From NCBI RefSeq assembly GCF_900111355.1, contig NZ_FOHA01000002.1, positions 248,001 to 312,000 of the forward strand: a stretch of 64,000 nt of DNA, given 5' to 3'. The stretch comes from Isobaculum melis. Lineage in GTDB: Bacteria; Bacillota; Bacilli; Lactobacillales; Carnobacteriaceae. The translations under genes were made by a program, and so were the position numbers. The notes below the pieces were generated by a model, which saw only the letters and a list, made by a program, of their open reading frames with translations, was not told the DNA's origin and ran no database searches. Positions 27,699-34,395 of the stretch are shown one piece after another (positions within the stretch are counted from its first letter, which is position 1; each line of letters starts with the position of its first letter).

Positions 27699-27727
27699 TT
27701 GACATTTAAAAAAATTGCGCATAAGAT
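27699..27727 (+). promoter_or_regulatory. Promoter of MFS efflux gene
   Basis: TTGACA (27699-27704), 17-base spacer, TAAGAT (27722-27727). The predicted start point falls at the left edge of the palindrome 27734-27753. Confidence 0.78.
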
Positions 27728-27733
27728 AAAACA

Positions 27734-27753
27734 TGAATATGAATTCATATTCA
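27734..27753. promoter_or_regulatory. 20-bp perfect palindrome, TetR operator
   Basis: TGAATATGAATTCATATTCA is perfectly symmetric over 20 bp. It covers the predicted transcription start of the MFS gene and lies 18 bases before its ATG. Size and position fit a TetR-family operator. Confidence 0.8.
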
Positions 27754-27771
27754 GAAAAAGGAGAGGATTTT

Positions 27772-29385
27772 ATGAAAAAAATAGCTTGTGCAACTGCCTT
27801 AATTATCGCTACCTTTATCGGGATTATTGACAGTACAATTGTGAACATTGCCTTACCTGACATTACAGCTTACTTTCAAGTGAGCTTAGATGATGCCAGC
27901 TGGATTACGACCAGTTATGTGTTGAGTATGTCTATTTTTATGATTATTAGCTCAAAATTTGCTGACCAATTTGGACGAAAAAAATTAATGCTGATTGGTT
28001 TGATTTTATTTGGAGGGAGTTCCTTTATTTGTGGATTGGCAACAAATCTACCCATGTTAATTGTGGCGCGCTTTGTTCAAGGATTAGGTGGTGCAATCAT
28101 TACGCCTTTAACGATGCCGATGGGAATTGCTGCACTTGGGAAAAATAAAATCCCTAAATTTGCAGGTCTAGTTGGGGCCGTTTCTGGTTTAGCTGCTGCT
28201 GGAGGTCCGCCGATTGGTGGTGTATTAGTAGATTATTTTAATTGGCAAAGCATCTTTTTAGTCAATGTTCCTTTCATAGCGATTGCTTTTATATTAATTG
28301 CAAGCTGTGCAGATGAATCCTATGATCAAACAGTGTCCAAAAAAATTGATTACTGGGGAATGTTAACCTTGACCATCACATTAGCTTCCTTCACTTTTGC
28401 TTTATTAAAAGGCAATACTTATGGTTGGAGTTCTCTTATCATTCTTTCATTGTTATTTCTTTCAGTACTTAACTTATTTCTTTTCATCTGGGTTGAAAAA
28501 AGATCTACCTTTCCAATGGTTGAGCTTTCACTATTTAAAGAAAAAACATTTTCAGCCTCGTGTTTTACTTACTTATTATCAGGTTTTTCAATTATCTGTA
28601 CCTCTTTAATATTTAACAACTACTTACAAAGTATCTTACATTATAAAACTTTAGAGGCTGCTTTTATTATCATGTTTTCTTCTATTTCTGTCATTTTCTT
28701 TATGCCCTTAGGTAATTTCCTAACAGCTAAATTTGATGCCCGTCTGGTTAATTTTTTAGGCATTCTCCTTTTTGGCATTGGTATTTTATGTCTAACAACC
28801 GTATCTGCCATGACATCAAAGAGCTTGATGGTGCTTTATATGGTGGTAATCGGAGCTGGTTTAGGCTTTACTTTACAATGTATTATGTCTTCTATCCAAC
28901 ATCTACCAGAAGAAAAAAGTGGCATTGGTTCGGGGCTTGTGAATGCTGCTAGGCAGATTGGTACTTGTTTAGGAATTGCCATTTTAATCAGCTTATTAAC
29001 AACTAACCTAACAACTGCTAGCAAAAATATTGCGACTTTTTCCAATGAAAAAATGATGAGTCTTGCTCTTCCACAAGAGGTACAACAAACGTTGCTGGAA
29101 AAAAGCAAAGAAATTGAGCAAGAAAAAAATAAAGAGCTACAGGAAAAACTCAAAAAAGAGTTACAAGTAAACCTTGAATCCCAAATGCAAGAACCAGCAA
29201 TTGGACAAGAGGATTTTGAGAAAACGACAGCAATTATTGTTGCAATGGATGAAATAAAGGACTATCAAACAACTACTATCGATACAGCCTTTCATCATGT
29301 TTTCCGATTTACCGGGATTCTTTTATGTTGTTTATCCCCTATTGGGCTGCTGACCGATAAGAAGAAGAGTACTTCCCTTTCCTAG
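27772..29385 (+). CDS. MFS multidrug efflux protein, DHA2 (14-helix) family
   Basis: A 537-residue drug:proton antiporter. Motif A appears as SKFADQFGRKKLMLIG near residues 62-77 and motif C-like GVVGAVSGLAAAGGPPIGGVL near 130-150; the first helix carries DSTIVNIALP, a DHA2 hallmark. Fourteen helices are expected. An unusual charged, coiled segment of about 50 residues (EKSKEIEQEKNKELQEKLKKELQ and on) stands near residues 440-500, before the last helix. ATG 27772 follows AAAAGGAGAGG. Controlled by the divergent TetR protein. Confidence 0.9.
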   Translation: MKKIACATALIIATFIGIIDSTIVNIALPDITAYFQVSLDDASWITTSYVLSMSIFMIISSKFADQFGRKKLMLIGLILFGGSSFICGLATNLPMLIVARFVQGLGGAIITPLTMPMGIAALGKNKIPKFAGLVGAVSGLAAAGGPPIGGVLVDYFNWQSIFLVNVPFIAIAFILIASCADESYDQTVSKKIDYWGMLTLTITLASFTFALLKGNTYGWSSLIILSLLFLSVLNLFLFIWVEKRSTFPMVELSLFKEKTFSASCFTYLLSGFSIICTSLIFNNYLQSILHYKTLEAAFIIMFSSISVIFFMPLGNFLTAKFDARLVNFLGILLFGIGILCLTTVSAMTSKSLMVLYMVVIGAGLGFTLQCIMSSIQHLPEEKSGIGSGLVNAARQIGTCLGIAILISLLTTNLTTASKNIATFSNEKMMSLALPQEVQQTLLEKSKEIEQEKNKELQEKLKKELQVNLESQMQEPAIGQEDFEKTTAIIVAMDEIKDYQTTTIDTAFHHVFRFTGILLCCLSPIGLLTDKKKSTSLS

Positions 29386-29413
29386 GCTTTATCATCCGCT
29401 TAAAGTAAAAAAA

Positions 29414-29452
29414 TAGTAGAAGAGATAAAAATCAGTTTCATCTCTTCTACTA
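29414..29452 (-). terminator. Hairpin with T run on the minus strand
   Basis: TAGTAGAAGAGAT pairs with ATCTCTTCTACTA over a 13-base loop. A T run follows only on the minus strand, although the preceding gene is on the plus strand, so it may stop leftward antisense transcripts or act weakly for the MFS gene. Confidence 0.5.
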
Positions 29453-29553
29453 AAAAATGCTAGCTATTTCACAACAATAAGTTAGCCCTAAGCTATCATA
29501 TTCGTTAAAAAAAGGACAATCAAAACCACATCAAATCATTTTTAGGAGGGATT

Positions 29554-30000
29554 ATGATAATCTATTTAATTAGTTACTGTATTTTTTGGGTGCTATCTAT
29601 TATCTTTGTTTTAACCATTCATCCACAGCACATGATTGAAACGCTTTTCTTAGTACAAGCCATTGGGAATCTTAGCTTTTTTGGCTTTGTCAATTTTACT
29701 GGACATGTCATCAAGCGCAAACAAGTTGCTAAATCGATTGGCTGGGTATCAAATGGCTTTCAGATAGAGGTTGGTTTTGTCTCTTTAGGTATTGGCATCT
29801 GTGGTCTGATTGGCTACTGGTTCAATGATCGATTTTGGGTGGCTACGCTCATACCAGTTACTACCTTTTTACTTGGCGCAACTTTTAATCATATCAAAGA
29901 AATGATCATCGAAAAGAATTTCAACCCTGGAAATGTCCTCATTATCTTACCAGATATTTTGATACCATTGACCTTATGGCTTCTATTTTTCTTCAAATAA
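29554..30000 (+). CDS. Four-helix membrane protein of unknown function
   Basis: A 148-residue membrane protein with TTTTAGGAGG before the ATG. Hydrophobic segments fall near residues 3-22, 28-48, 72-92, 96-115 and 128-147; the loop after helix 2 holds TGHVIKRKQVAKSIGW. The pattern is like small bacterial membrane proteins of unknown function. I do not assign a family. It stands alone between a hairpin and a convergent AraC-type gene. Confidence 0.75.
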   Translation: MIIYLISYCIFWVLSIIFVLTIHPQHMIETLFLVQAIGNLSFFGFVNFTGHVIKRKQVAKSIGWVSNGFQIEVGFVSLGIGICGLIGYWFNDRFWVATLIPVTTFLLGATFNHIKEMIIEKNFNPGNVLIILPDILIPLTLWLLFFFK

Positions 30001-30028
30001 GCTGATGAAAATAATTTTCAACAGGTCA

Positions 30029-30880
30029 TTAAGCTTTTTTTACCGGTAACCACACTTCAAACTTTGCATGCTCTGGGTTATTGTCTAAATAAACCTCAAT
30101 ATCTGCACCATCAGCATATTCATAGCCTGATGTTGGTAACCAATCTGTGACAATCTTTTTCTCTAATTCTTGAATAGCCTGTGGTGAGCCTTCTCCTGGG
30201 AAAATGGCCCAGGTCATTTGTGGCACTTTATAGCTCGTTAAACCAGCTGGGGCATCCTTATCACTTGCGACAGCAATATAATAGTTTAGCTCTTCTGACT
30301 CTTGACCAAATCCAGTACTCACACCTAATACACCCATGGGTTCTTGGTTCATTAAAGGGATGATTTTTGCTAAGGTTCCTTCAGTTGCTACCTTTTGCCA
30401 AAACTTTGGTACCTCTACAAAGTTTTGTTCAATTTCTTTTGATAGGGGAATGCTTGCCCCAATAATCGTAAAAGCTGCTTTTGTTTCAATTCGATAATCC
30501 ATTTCAACCGCTCCTTTAACTGTAATTTGGAATTTAATGCGGGGATAAGATTTCATCATTGTTCCTTCTTTTTGTGCAGATGAAGGTGTCATTTCATGCA
30601 TTTGCTTGAACGCACGATTAAAAGCTGTTGGTGATTCATAACCATATTTTAGCCCAACATCAATCACTTTCTCACCTTGCTGTAAATCTACTGCTGCTAA
30701 AGATAATTTTCTTTTTCGGATGTACTCTGCTAAAGGAATACCTACCATATAAGAGAATACACGTTGAAAATGATAGTAAGAGCAACCAGCAAGCTGGGCT
30801 AATTTTTGTTGGTCCATGTCCTCTGTCAAATGCTGCTCAATATAATCTATTGCTTCTTCTAAACGATCTATCCATTCCAT
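30029..30880 (-). CDS. AraC-family regulator with GyrI-like effector domain
   Basis: A 283-residue regulator. The N-terminal double HTH (residues about 8-105; LAQLAGCSYYHFQRVFSYMVGIPLAEYIRKRKLSLAAVDL and GYESPTAFNRAFKQMHEMTPS) is of the Rob/TetD type, and residues about 125-283 form a GyrI-like/AraC_E_bind domain (SHV fold) that binds small molecules in BmrR and Rob relatives. Effector and targets are unknown; it may sense drugs. AGGAGTTGATGAG precedes the ATG. Monocistronic. Confidence 0.88.
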   Translation of the reverse strand: MEWIDRLEEAIDYIEQHLTEDMDQQKLAQLAGCSYYHFQRVFSYMVGIPLAEYIRKRKLSLAAVDLQQGEKVIDVGLKYGYESPTAFNRAFKQMHEMTPSSAQKEGTMMKSYPRIKFQITVKGAVEMDYRIETKAAFTIIGASIPLSKEIEQNFVEVPKFWQKVATEGTLAKIIPLMNQEPMGVLGVSTGFGQESEELNYYIAVASDKDAPAGLTSYKVPQMTWAIFPGEGSPQAIQELEKKIVTDWLPTSGYEYADGADIEVYLDNNPEHAKFEVWLPVKKA

Positions 30881-31000
30881 CTCATCAACTCCTATTTCAT
30901 TGTAAGTGATCTGATTTGATGATACCTCTTATCTTCTGTCCAATATAGAGAGGTTCTGACTAACCAGTCATTGTATTGATTTTAAAGTAGAAAAATTCAA

Positions 31001-31019
31001 GATTGAAAAGGATTCAATC
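31001..31019 (-). terminator. Weak hairpin after small ABC operon
   Basis: GATTGAA pairs with TTCAATC around a five-base loop, followed on the minus strand by TTGAATTTTTC. A short stem; termination is possible but not certain. Confidence 0.35.
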
Positions 31020-31030
31020 CTGGCCTTTTT

Positions 31031-31363
31031 TTATTCACTTGTAAAAAAGGATGGATAATCACTTGTTTTTTTGACTAAAGCTACATGATCATTTTTGAAG
31101 GTTGCTTCATATGAATCTAGGATTGTGATGATTTTTCGTTCAGTAGGACTAATCCCTAATTCTCTATCCTTTTTCTTAGTCGCTCGCGCTCGAATTACCC
31201 AATAAACGGGGCCACCAAGCTGATTGAATGTTTCATCTTGCTTAGTCGCGCAATACCCATATAAATAAGCCAGTCGCTCAACTATTTCTCCCCAGATGAC
31301 ATACTCATCTTTTCGTTCCTTTAACAACGCATATAAATCATCTATTTGATTGATTCCATCCAC
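31031..31363 (-). CDS. Hypothetical protein linked to ABC transporter genes
   Basis: A 110-residue soluble protein that starts with GTG behind AAGGGGCTGGAGAC. It has no signal peptide or membrane segment; charged residues are frequent and there is a GGPVYWVIRARATKKKDRELGISPTERK stretch near residues 50-77. I do not recognise a family. It follows the permease gene by 21 bases and so belongs to the same transcript; a role as accessory or immunity protein is only a guess. Confidence 0.65.
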   Translation of the reverse strand: MDGINQIDDLYALLKERKDEYVIWGEIVERLAYLYGYCATKQDETFNQLGGPVYWVIRARATKKKDRELGISPTERKIITILDSYEATFKNDHVALVKKTSDYPSFFTSE

Positions 31364-31384
31364 GTCTCCAGCCCCTTTCCCCCA

Positions 31385-32113
31385 TTAAAACTTCTTTTTC
31401 TTCAATAAATAATTTGTTAATAGACTTACAATTCCTGTATAAATTCCTGTTAGTAAAATAGCTTTTCCTAGTGATAGAACTGAAAAATAAGATGTATCCA
31501 TCAGTAAAGCTGTCAATTCATGAACAGGTGGCAGAATCCAAAGAACAAATTTCAGCAATGGAAATTCAGCTAAGATGTTCCCTTTAACGAGTGCACAAAT
31601 GGCAATAATGGTTAAAGATACAAAAGCTAATTTTCTGTCTTTGACAATTCTTGGCTGAAAAATTCTAGCTACGGATAGTCCTAATAATACCATACATAAA
31701 TGAATCAATAAGCCTCCTACTAGATCTGATAGCGTGAATGCTCTTTTAAATAAATCGCCACCATCTATGAAGCTACCAATAATTGGAATTGATAATGCCA
31801 GTAAGGTTAAAACAAGCCCAATGAAAAAGATAAAAGCAAATTTACTGCAATAATATGTACGTGTTTGTTTCACTTTCAGTAAAAGGAGTTTTTCGGATGT
31901 TGGATCGACTGAATCATCATAGGTCATTTCAACCCAAATCATCACTAAAAATAAAACGGTTGCTGTGACAACTAAGTTAGGAACAACCTCTAGTGGCTTG
32001 GTTGAATAAGAAAAGTAGAGATAAACTACCCAAAATAAGGTAGGCATGATTATCTTATTGGTTTTAAAATAAGTAACGGCTTGGTAGGATAATAAATTTT
32101 TAAAAGATTTCAT
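31385..32113 (-). CDS. ABC transporter membrane protein
   Basis: A 242-residue protein with about six hydrophobic segments (near 22-40, 45-62, 92-112, 125-148, 165-182 and 205-235). The size and topology fit an ABC-2-type permease. It overlaps the preceding ATPase gene by 14 bases, so translation is coupled. Direction and substrate are unknown; with only a single short permease it likely acts as a homodimer. Confidence 0.75.
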   Translation of the reverse strand: MKSFKNLLSYQAVTYFKTNKIIMPTLFWVVYLYFSYSTKPLEVVPNLVVTATVLFLVMIWVEMTYDDSVDPTSEKLLLLKVKQTRTYYCSKFAFIFFIGLVLTLLALSIPIIGSFIDGGDLFKRAFTLSDLVGGLLIHLCMVLLGLSVARIFQPRIVKDRKLAFVSLTIIAICALVKGNILAEFPLLKFVLWILPPVHELTALLMDTSYFSVLSLGKAILLTGIYTGIVSLLTNYLLKKKKF

Positions 32114-32936
32114 CGGTCATCCTCCTTAATTCAAAGCCTGCTTGTAGCATTTCTTGTAGCAGTGCATGACTTTTATCACTGGTCACAATTAATACCGTTT
32201 CATGCTCTTTTTGCTCGACTTTTTCACTAGCCTCACTAACTATTGCTGGAAGCGGCTGATCTAATTGTTGATGACTGAAATGCAGGCGTTGTAAGACTGA
32301 ATGAATTGGTTCAATTGCTTTTTCTTGGAGGCTTTTATCTGTCATTTCGTATGCTACAGTGGCTACTTGATGAATCAAATATTTTTCATGACAAGACATC
32401 ACAATTGCACCACCCCCAGCAACATATTCATTCATCAATTGAATAAAAACCTTTTGAGAATCACTATCTTGACCTGATAAAGGCTCATCTAGTAATAAAA
32501 TATCAGGCACTGTTAATAGAGCTTGAATCACTGCAATTTTTTGTAAGGTACCTTTTGATAAATGCTTTAAGGGGGTATCCACCATTTCCTCTAAGAAAAA
32601 TTGCTTAAATAAAGCTTGACTCTTCACTTCTAATTCAGCTGCTGGAATGCCTTCTATTAGGCCAACTGATTGCACATATTTCCTTGCTGAAACGGCGAGT
32701 CTTGGAAATGATTCTGGGACAAAATTGATTTTTAAATCCTGATGTCGTTTGATGGTACCACTTTGAATAGCGGAAAATCCAGCCATAATATTTAAGAGCG
32801 TACTTTTTCCACAACCATTATGTCCTGTAATGGCAATGGCTTGATTTTTTTGGACAGTTAATTGGACATTTCGAAAGAGAATGCGATTCTCAATCCGCTT
32901 GGTTACACCATTTAGTGTTAATAGGTCATTTTCCAT
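32100..32936 (-). CDS. ABC transporter ATPase
   Basis: A 278-residue protein: Walker A GHNGCGKST near residue 37, signature LSKGTLQKIAVI near 128 (LSKGT in place of LSGGQ), Walker B LLLDEPLSGQDSDS near 150 and switch SCHEKYL near 180. The C-terminal 75 residues are an extra Glu/Gln-rich region. Similar divergent signatures are found in bacteriocin and lantibiotic self-protection and ABC-2 exporters. First gene of a three-gene leftward unit. Confidence 0.85.
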   Translation of the reverse strand: MENDLLTLNGVTKRIENRILFRNVQLTVQKNQAIAITGHNGCGKSTLLNIMAGFSAIQSGTIKRHQDLKINFVPESFPRLAVSARKYVQSVGLIEGIPAAELEVKSQALFKQFFLEEMVDTPLKHLSKGTLQKIAVIQALLTVPDILLLDEPLSGQDSDSQKVFIQLMNEYVAGGGAIVMSCHEKYLIHQVATVAYEMTDKSLQEKAIEPIHSVLQRLHFSHQQLDQPLPAIVSEASEKVEQKEHETVLIVTSDKSHALLQEMLQAGFELRRMTDEIF

Positions 32937-33063
32937 GATTGTGCCCTTCCTTTCTTCACTTATTTCGAGCTAATTAAATCGTAACACACCCTACGTAATA
33001 ACGTAAATCATAAAATATATTTTCTGCATTTATTAACAAAAAAGGAAAAGCAACTATAAAGAA

Positions 33064-33105
33064 CATTGCATAAAATTCAATTTTGAATCCTGATTTTATG
33101 CAATG
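33064..33105. repeat. 13-bp inverted repeat between operons
   Basis: CATTGCATAAAAT and ATTTTATGCAATG are perfect arms with a 16-base loop that itself holds TTCAA/TTGAA. It lies about 70 bases after the nitroreductase stop with no clear T run, so termination is uncertain; an operator or processing hairpin are alternatives. Confidence 0.6.
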
Positions 33106-33174
33106 CTAGATTACCACACTATCATAAAAACTAAAGGTTAAATAGATCATTCAAGTGCTAGTTCTCCCTTTATA

Positions 33175-33792
33175 TTATTCAATAATTTTTGAAAATTCAG
33201 TTGCTGCATATCGAATTGACTGATACCCATCAAGCCGTGCTTTACCTATTGGCAAAAGCATGATAGGTAACCAATGAGACGGTAGTTTTAGATACTCTTG
33301 TATGTCTGTAAATAATGCACCTCTCATTGGTACTGTTCCATAACCATGCGTTCTAATAATATGAATTAAATTCATCGCAAACAATCCAGTATCTAGTGCT
33401 GCTCCAAATGCTTTTTTATCTTTAGGATGTAATTGGAAGAAATCTTCAACTATTTTGCATTGCTTTGCAGCTGTTTCAGAATCTATAAAACCGTGATTAA
33501 CCATCCTTTTCATCACTTCTGCAATATCATCATATTTTGTCATATCTGCAAATAAGATAAAAACGACAGAGGCTTCTTTAACGGCCGTTTGACCAAATGC
33601 AAATTCCGAGATTTTTTTCTGTATTTTTTTATTTTTAACCGCAACAACTTTCCATGGTTGCAGATTATTACTAGAAGGAGCTGTAGCTGCTTCATCTAAA
33701 ATTTGTATGATTTCGTTGTTTGTTATTTCAAAGCTTTCATCAAAACTCCGAATTGATTGTCGGTTTGTTAAAAATTCTTTTATTTCAAGCAT
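33175..33792 (-). CDS. Nitroreductase-family flavin oxidoreductase
   Basis: A 205-residue FMN-dependent reductase. The N-terminal NRQSIRSFDES (FMN phosphate-binding Arg near residue 12-15), the APSSNNLQPWKVVAV segment near 37-50, and the helix with FAMNLIHIIRTHGYGTVPM near 135 are typical. It should reduce quinones, nitro compounds or disulfide-stress products using NAD(P)H. Divergent from an HxlR-type gene with a 112-base gap; in Bacillus, HypR controls a comparable nitroreductase. RBS AGAGGG. Confidence 0.9.
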   Translation of the reverse strand: MLEIKEFLTNRQSIRSFDESFEITNNEIIQILDEAATAPSSNNLQPWKVVAVKNKKIQKKISEFAFGQTAVKEASVVFILFADMTKYDDIAEVMKRMVNHGFIDSETAAKQCKIVEDFFQLHPKDKKAFGAALDTGLFAMNLIHIIRTHGYGTVPMRGALFTDIQEYLKLPSHWLPIMLLPIGKARLDGYQSIRYAATEFSKIIE

Positions 33793-33904
33793 TTATTTTC
33801 CCTCTTTCTATTTATGTACACCTAGCTAAGTGATATATTTAACTTATTACAATGAAAATAAAAATACAAGTACGCACATTTTTGTGTTTGTAAAAGGAGG
33901 ATTT

Positions 33905-34234
33905 ATGGAAAAAAATATTTGTGGTGTTAAAAAAGCATTATCTGTAATTGGTGGAAAATGGCGAATTGATATCTTATGGCATTTAGCCCAACATTCTAAT
34001 TTAAGATACAATGCTTTAAAAAGAGCATTGGTTGGTATAACAAATACTACACTTAATCGTTCACTCAATGAGCTGCTTGCCTATCAATTGATTCATCGTG
34101 AACAATTTGATGTGAGTCCTCCTCATGTTGAATACTCATTAACAGCAGAAGGAAAAAAATTAATCCCTGTATTTGAAATCATTAATTACTTGGGCTTAGA
34201 AATGGTTCAAAAGAAGGATACTTTTAGTTGTTAA
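33905..34234 (+). CDS. HxlR/DUF24-family redox-type regulator
   Basis: A 109-residue winged-helix protein: KALSVIGGKWRIDILWHL near residues 10-27 and the RYNALKRALVGITNTTLNRSLNELLAYQLIHREQFDVSPPHVEYSLTAEGK core are HxlR hallmarks. The N-terminal Cys6 is the conserved redox-sensing cysteine of HypR, QorR and YodB; a second Cys is the last residue (109). ATG 33905 is set by AAAGGAGG. It likely controls the divergent nitroreductase gene and responds to quinones, diamide or hypochlorite; this is inference from the family. Confidence 0.88.
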   Translation: MEKNICGVKKALSVIGGKWRIDILWHLAQHSNLRYNALKRALVGITNTTLNRSLNELLAYQLIHREQFDVSPPHVEYSLTAEGKKLIPVFEIINYLGLEMVQKKDTFSC

Positions 34235-34242
34235 TATTTATC

Positions 34243-34286
34243 AAAAAAAGTTGTAAAAGGTCATGTGCCCTTTACAACTTTTTTTT
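34243..34286 (+). terminator. Terminator of HxlR-type gene
   Basis: AAAAAAAGTTGTAAA pairs with TTTACAACTTTTTTT with further AGG/CCC pairing across the loop; T8 follows. Confidence 0.9.
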
Positions 34287-34306
34287 AACTATTTTTAATG
34301 ATTTGG

Positions 34307-34361
34307 TTAATTTTCTTTATTTATGACAATCACTTTTTTGATACCAATTAAGAGATTGTTT
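34307..34361 (-). pseudogene. Vestigial C-terminus of a GH1 phospho-beta-glucosidase
   Basis: On the minus strand this stretch reads KQSLNWYQK, and after removing one A from a run of six it continues VIVINKEN-stop. The two intact glycosidases end [15 protein letters not shown] and [21 protein letters not shown], so the match is in the right family position. It lies about 35 bases after the bglP stop at 34396, just where bglA usually follows. The body of the gene is absent and a frameshift is present, which marks a deletion relic. Confidence 0.7.
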
Positions 34362-34395
34362 AATTACTATAATCTACATCACTAAGGTTATATCA

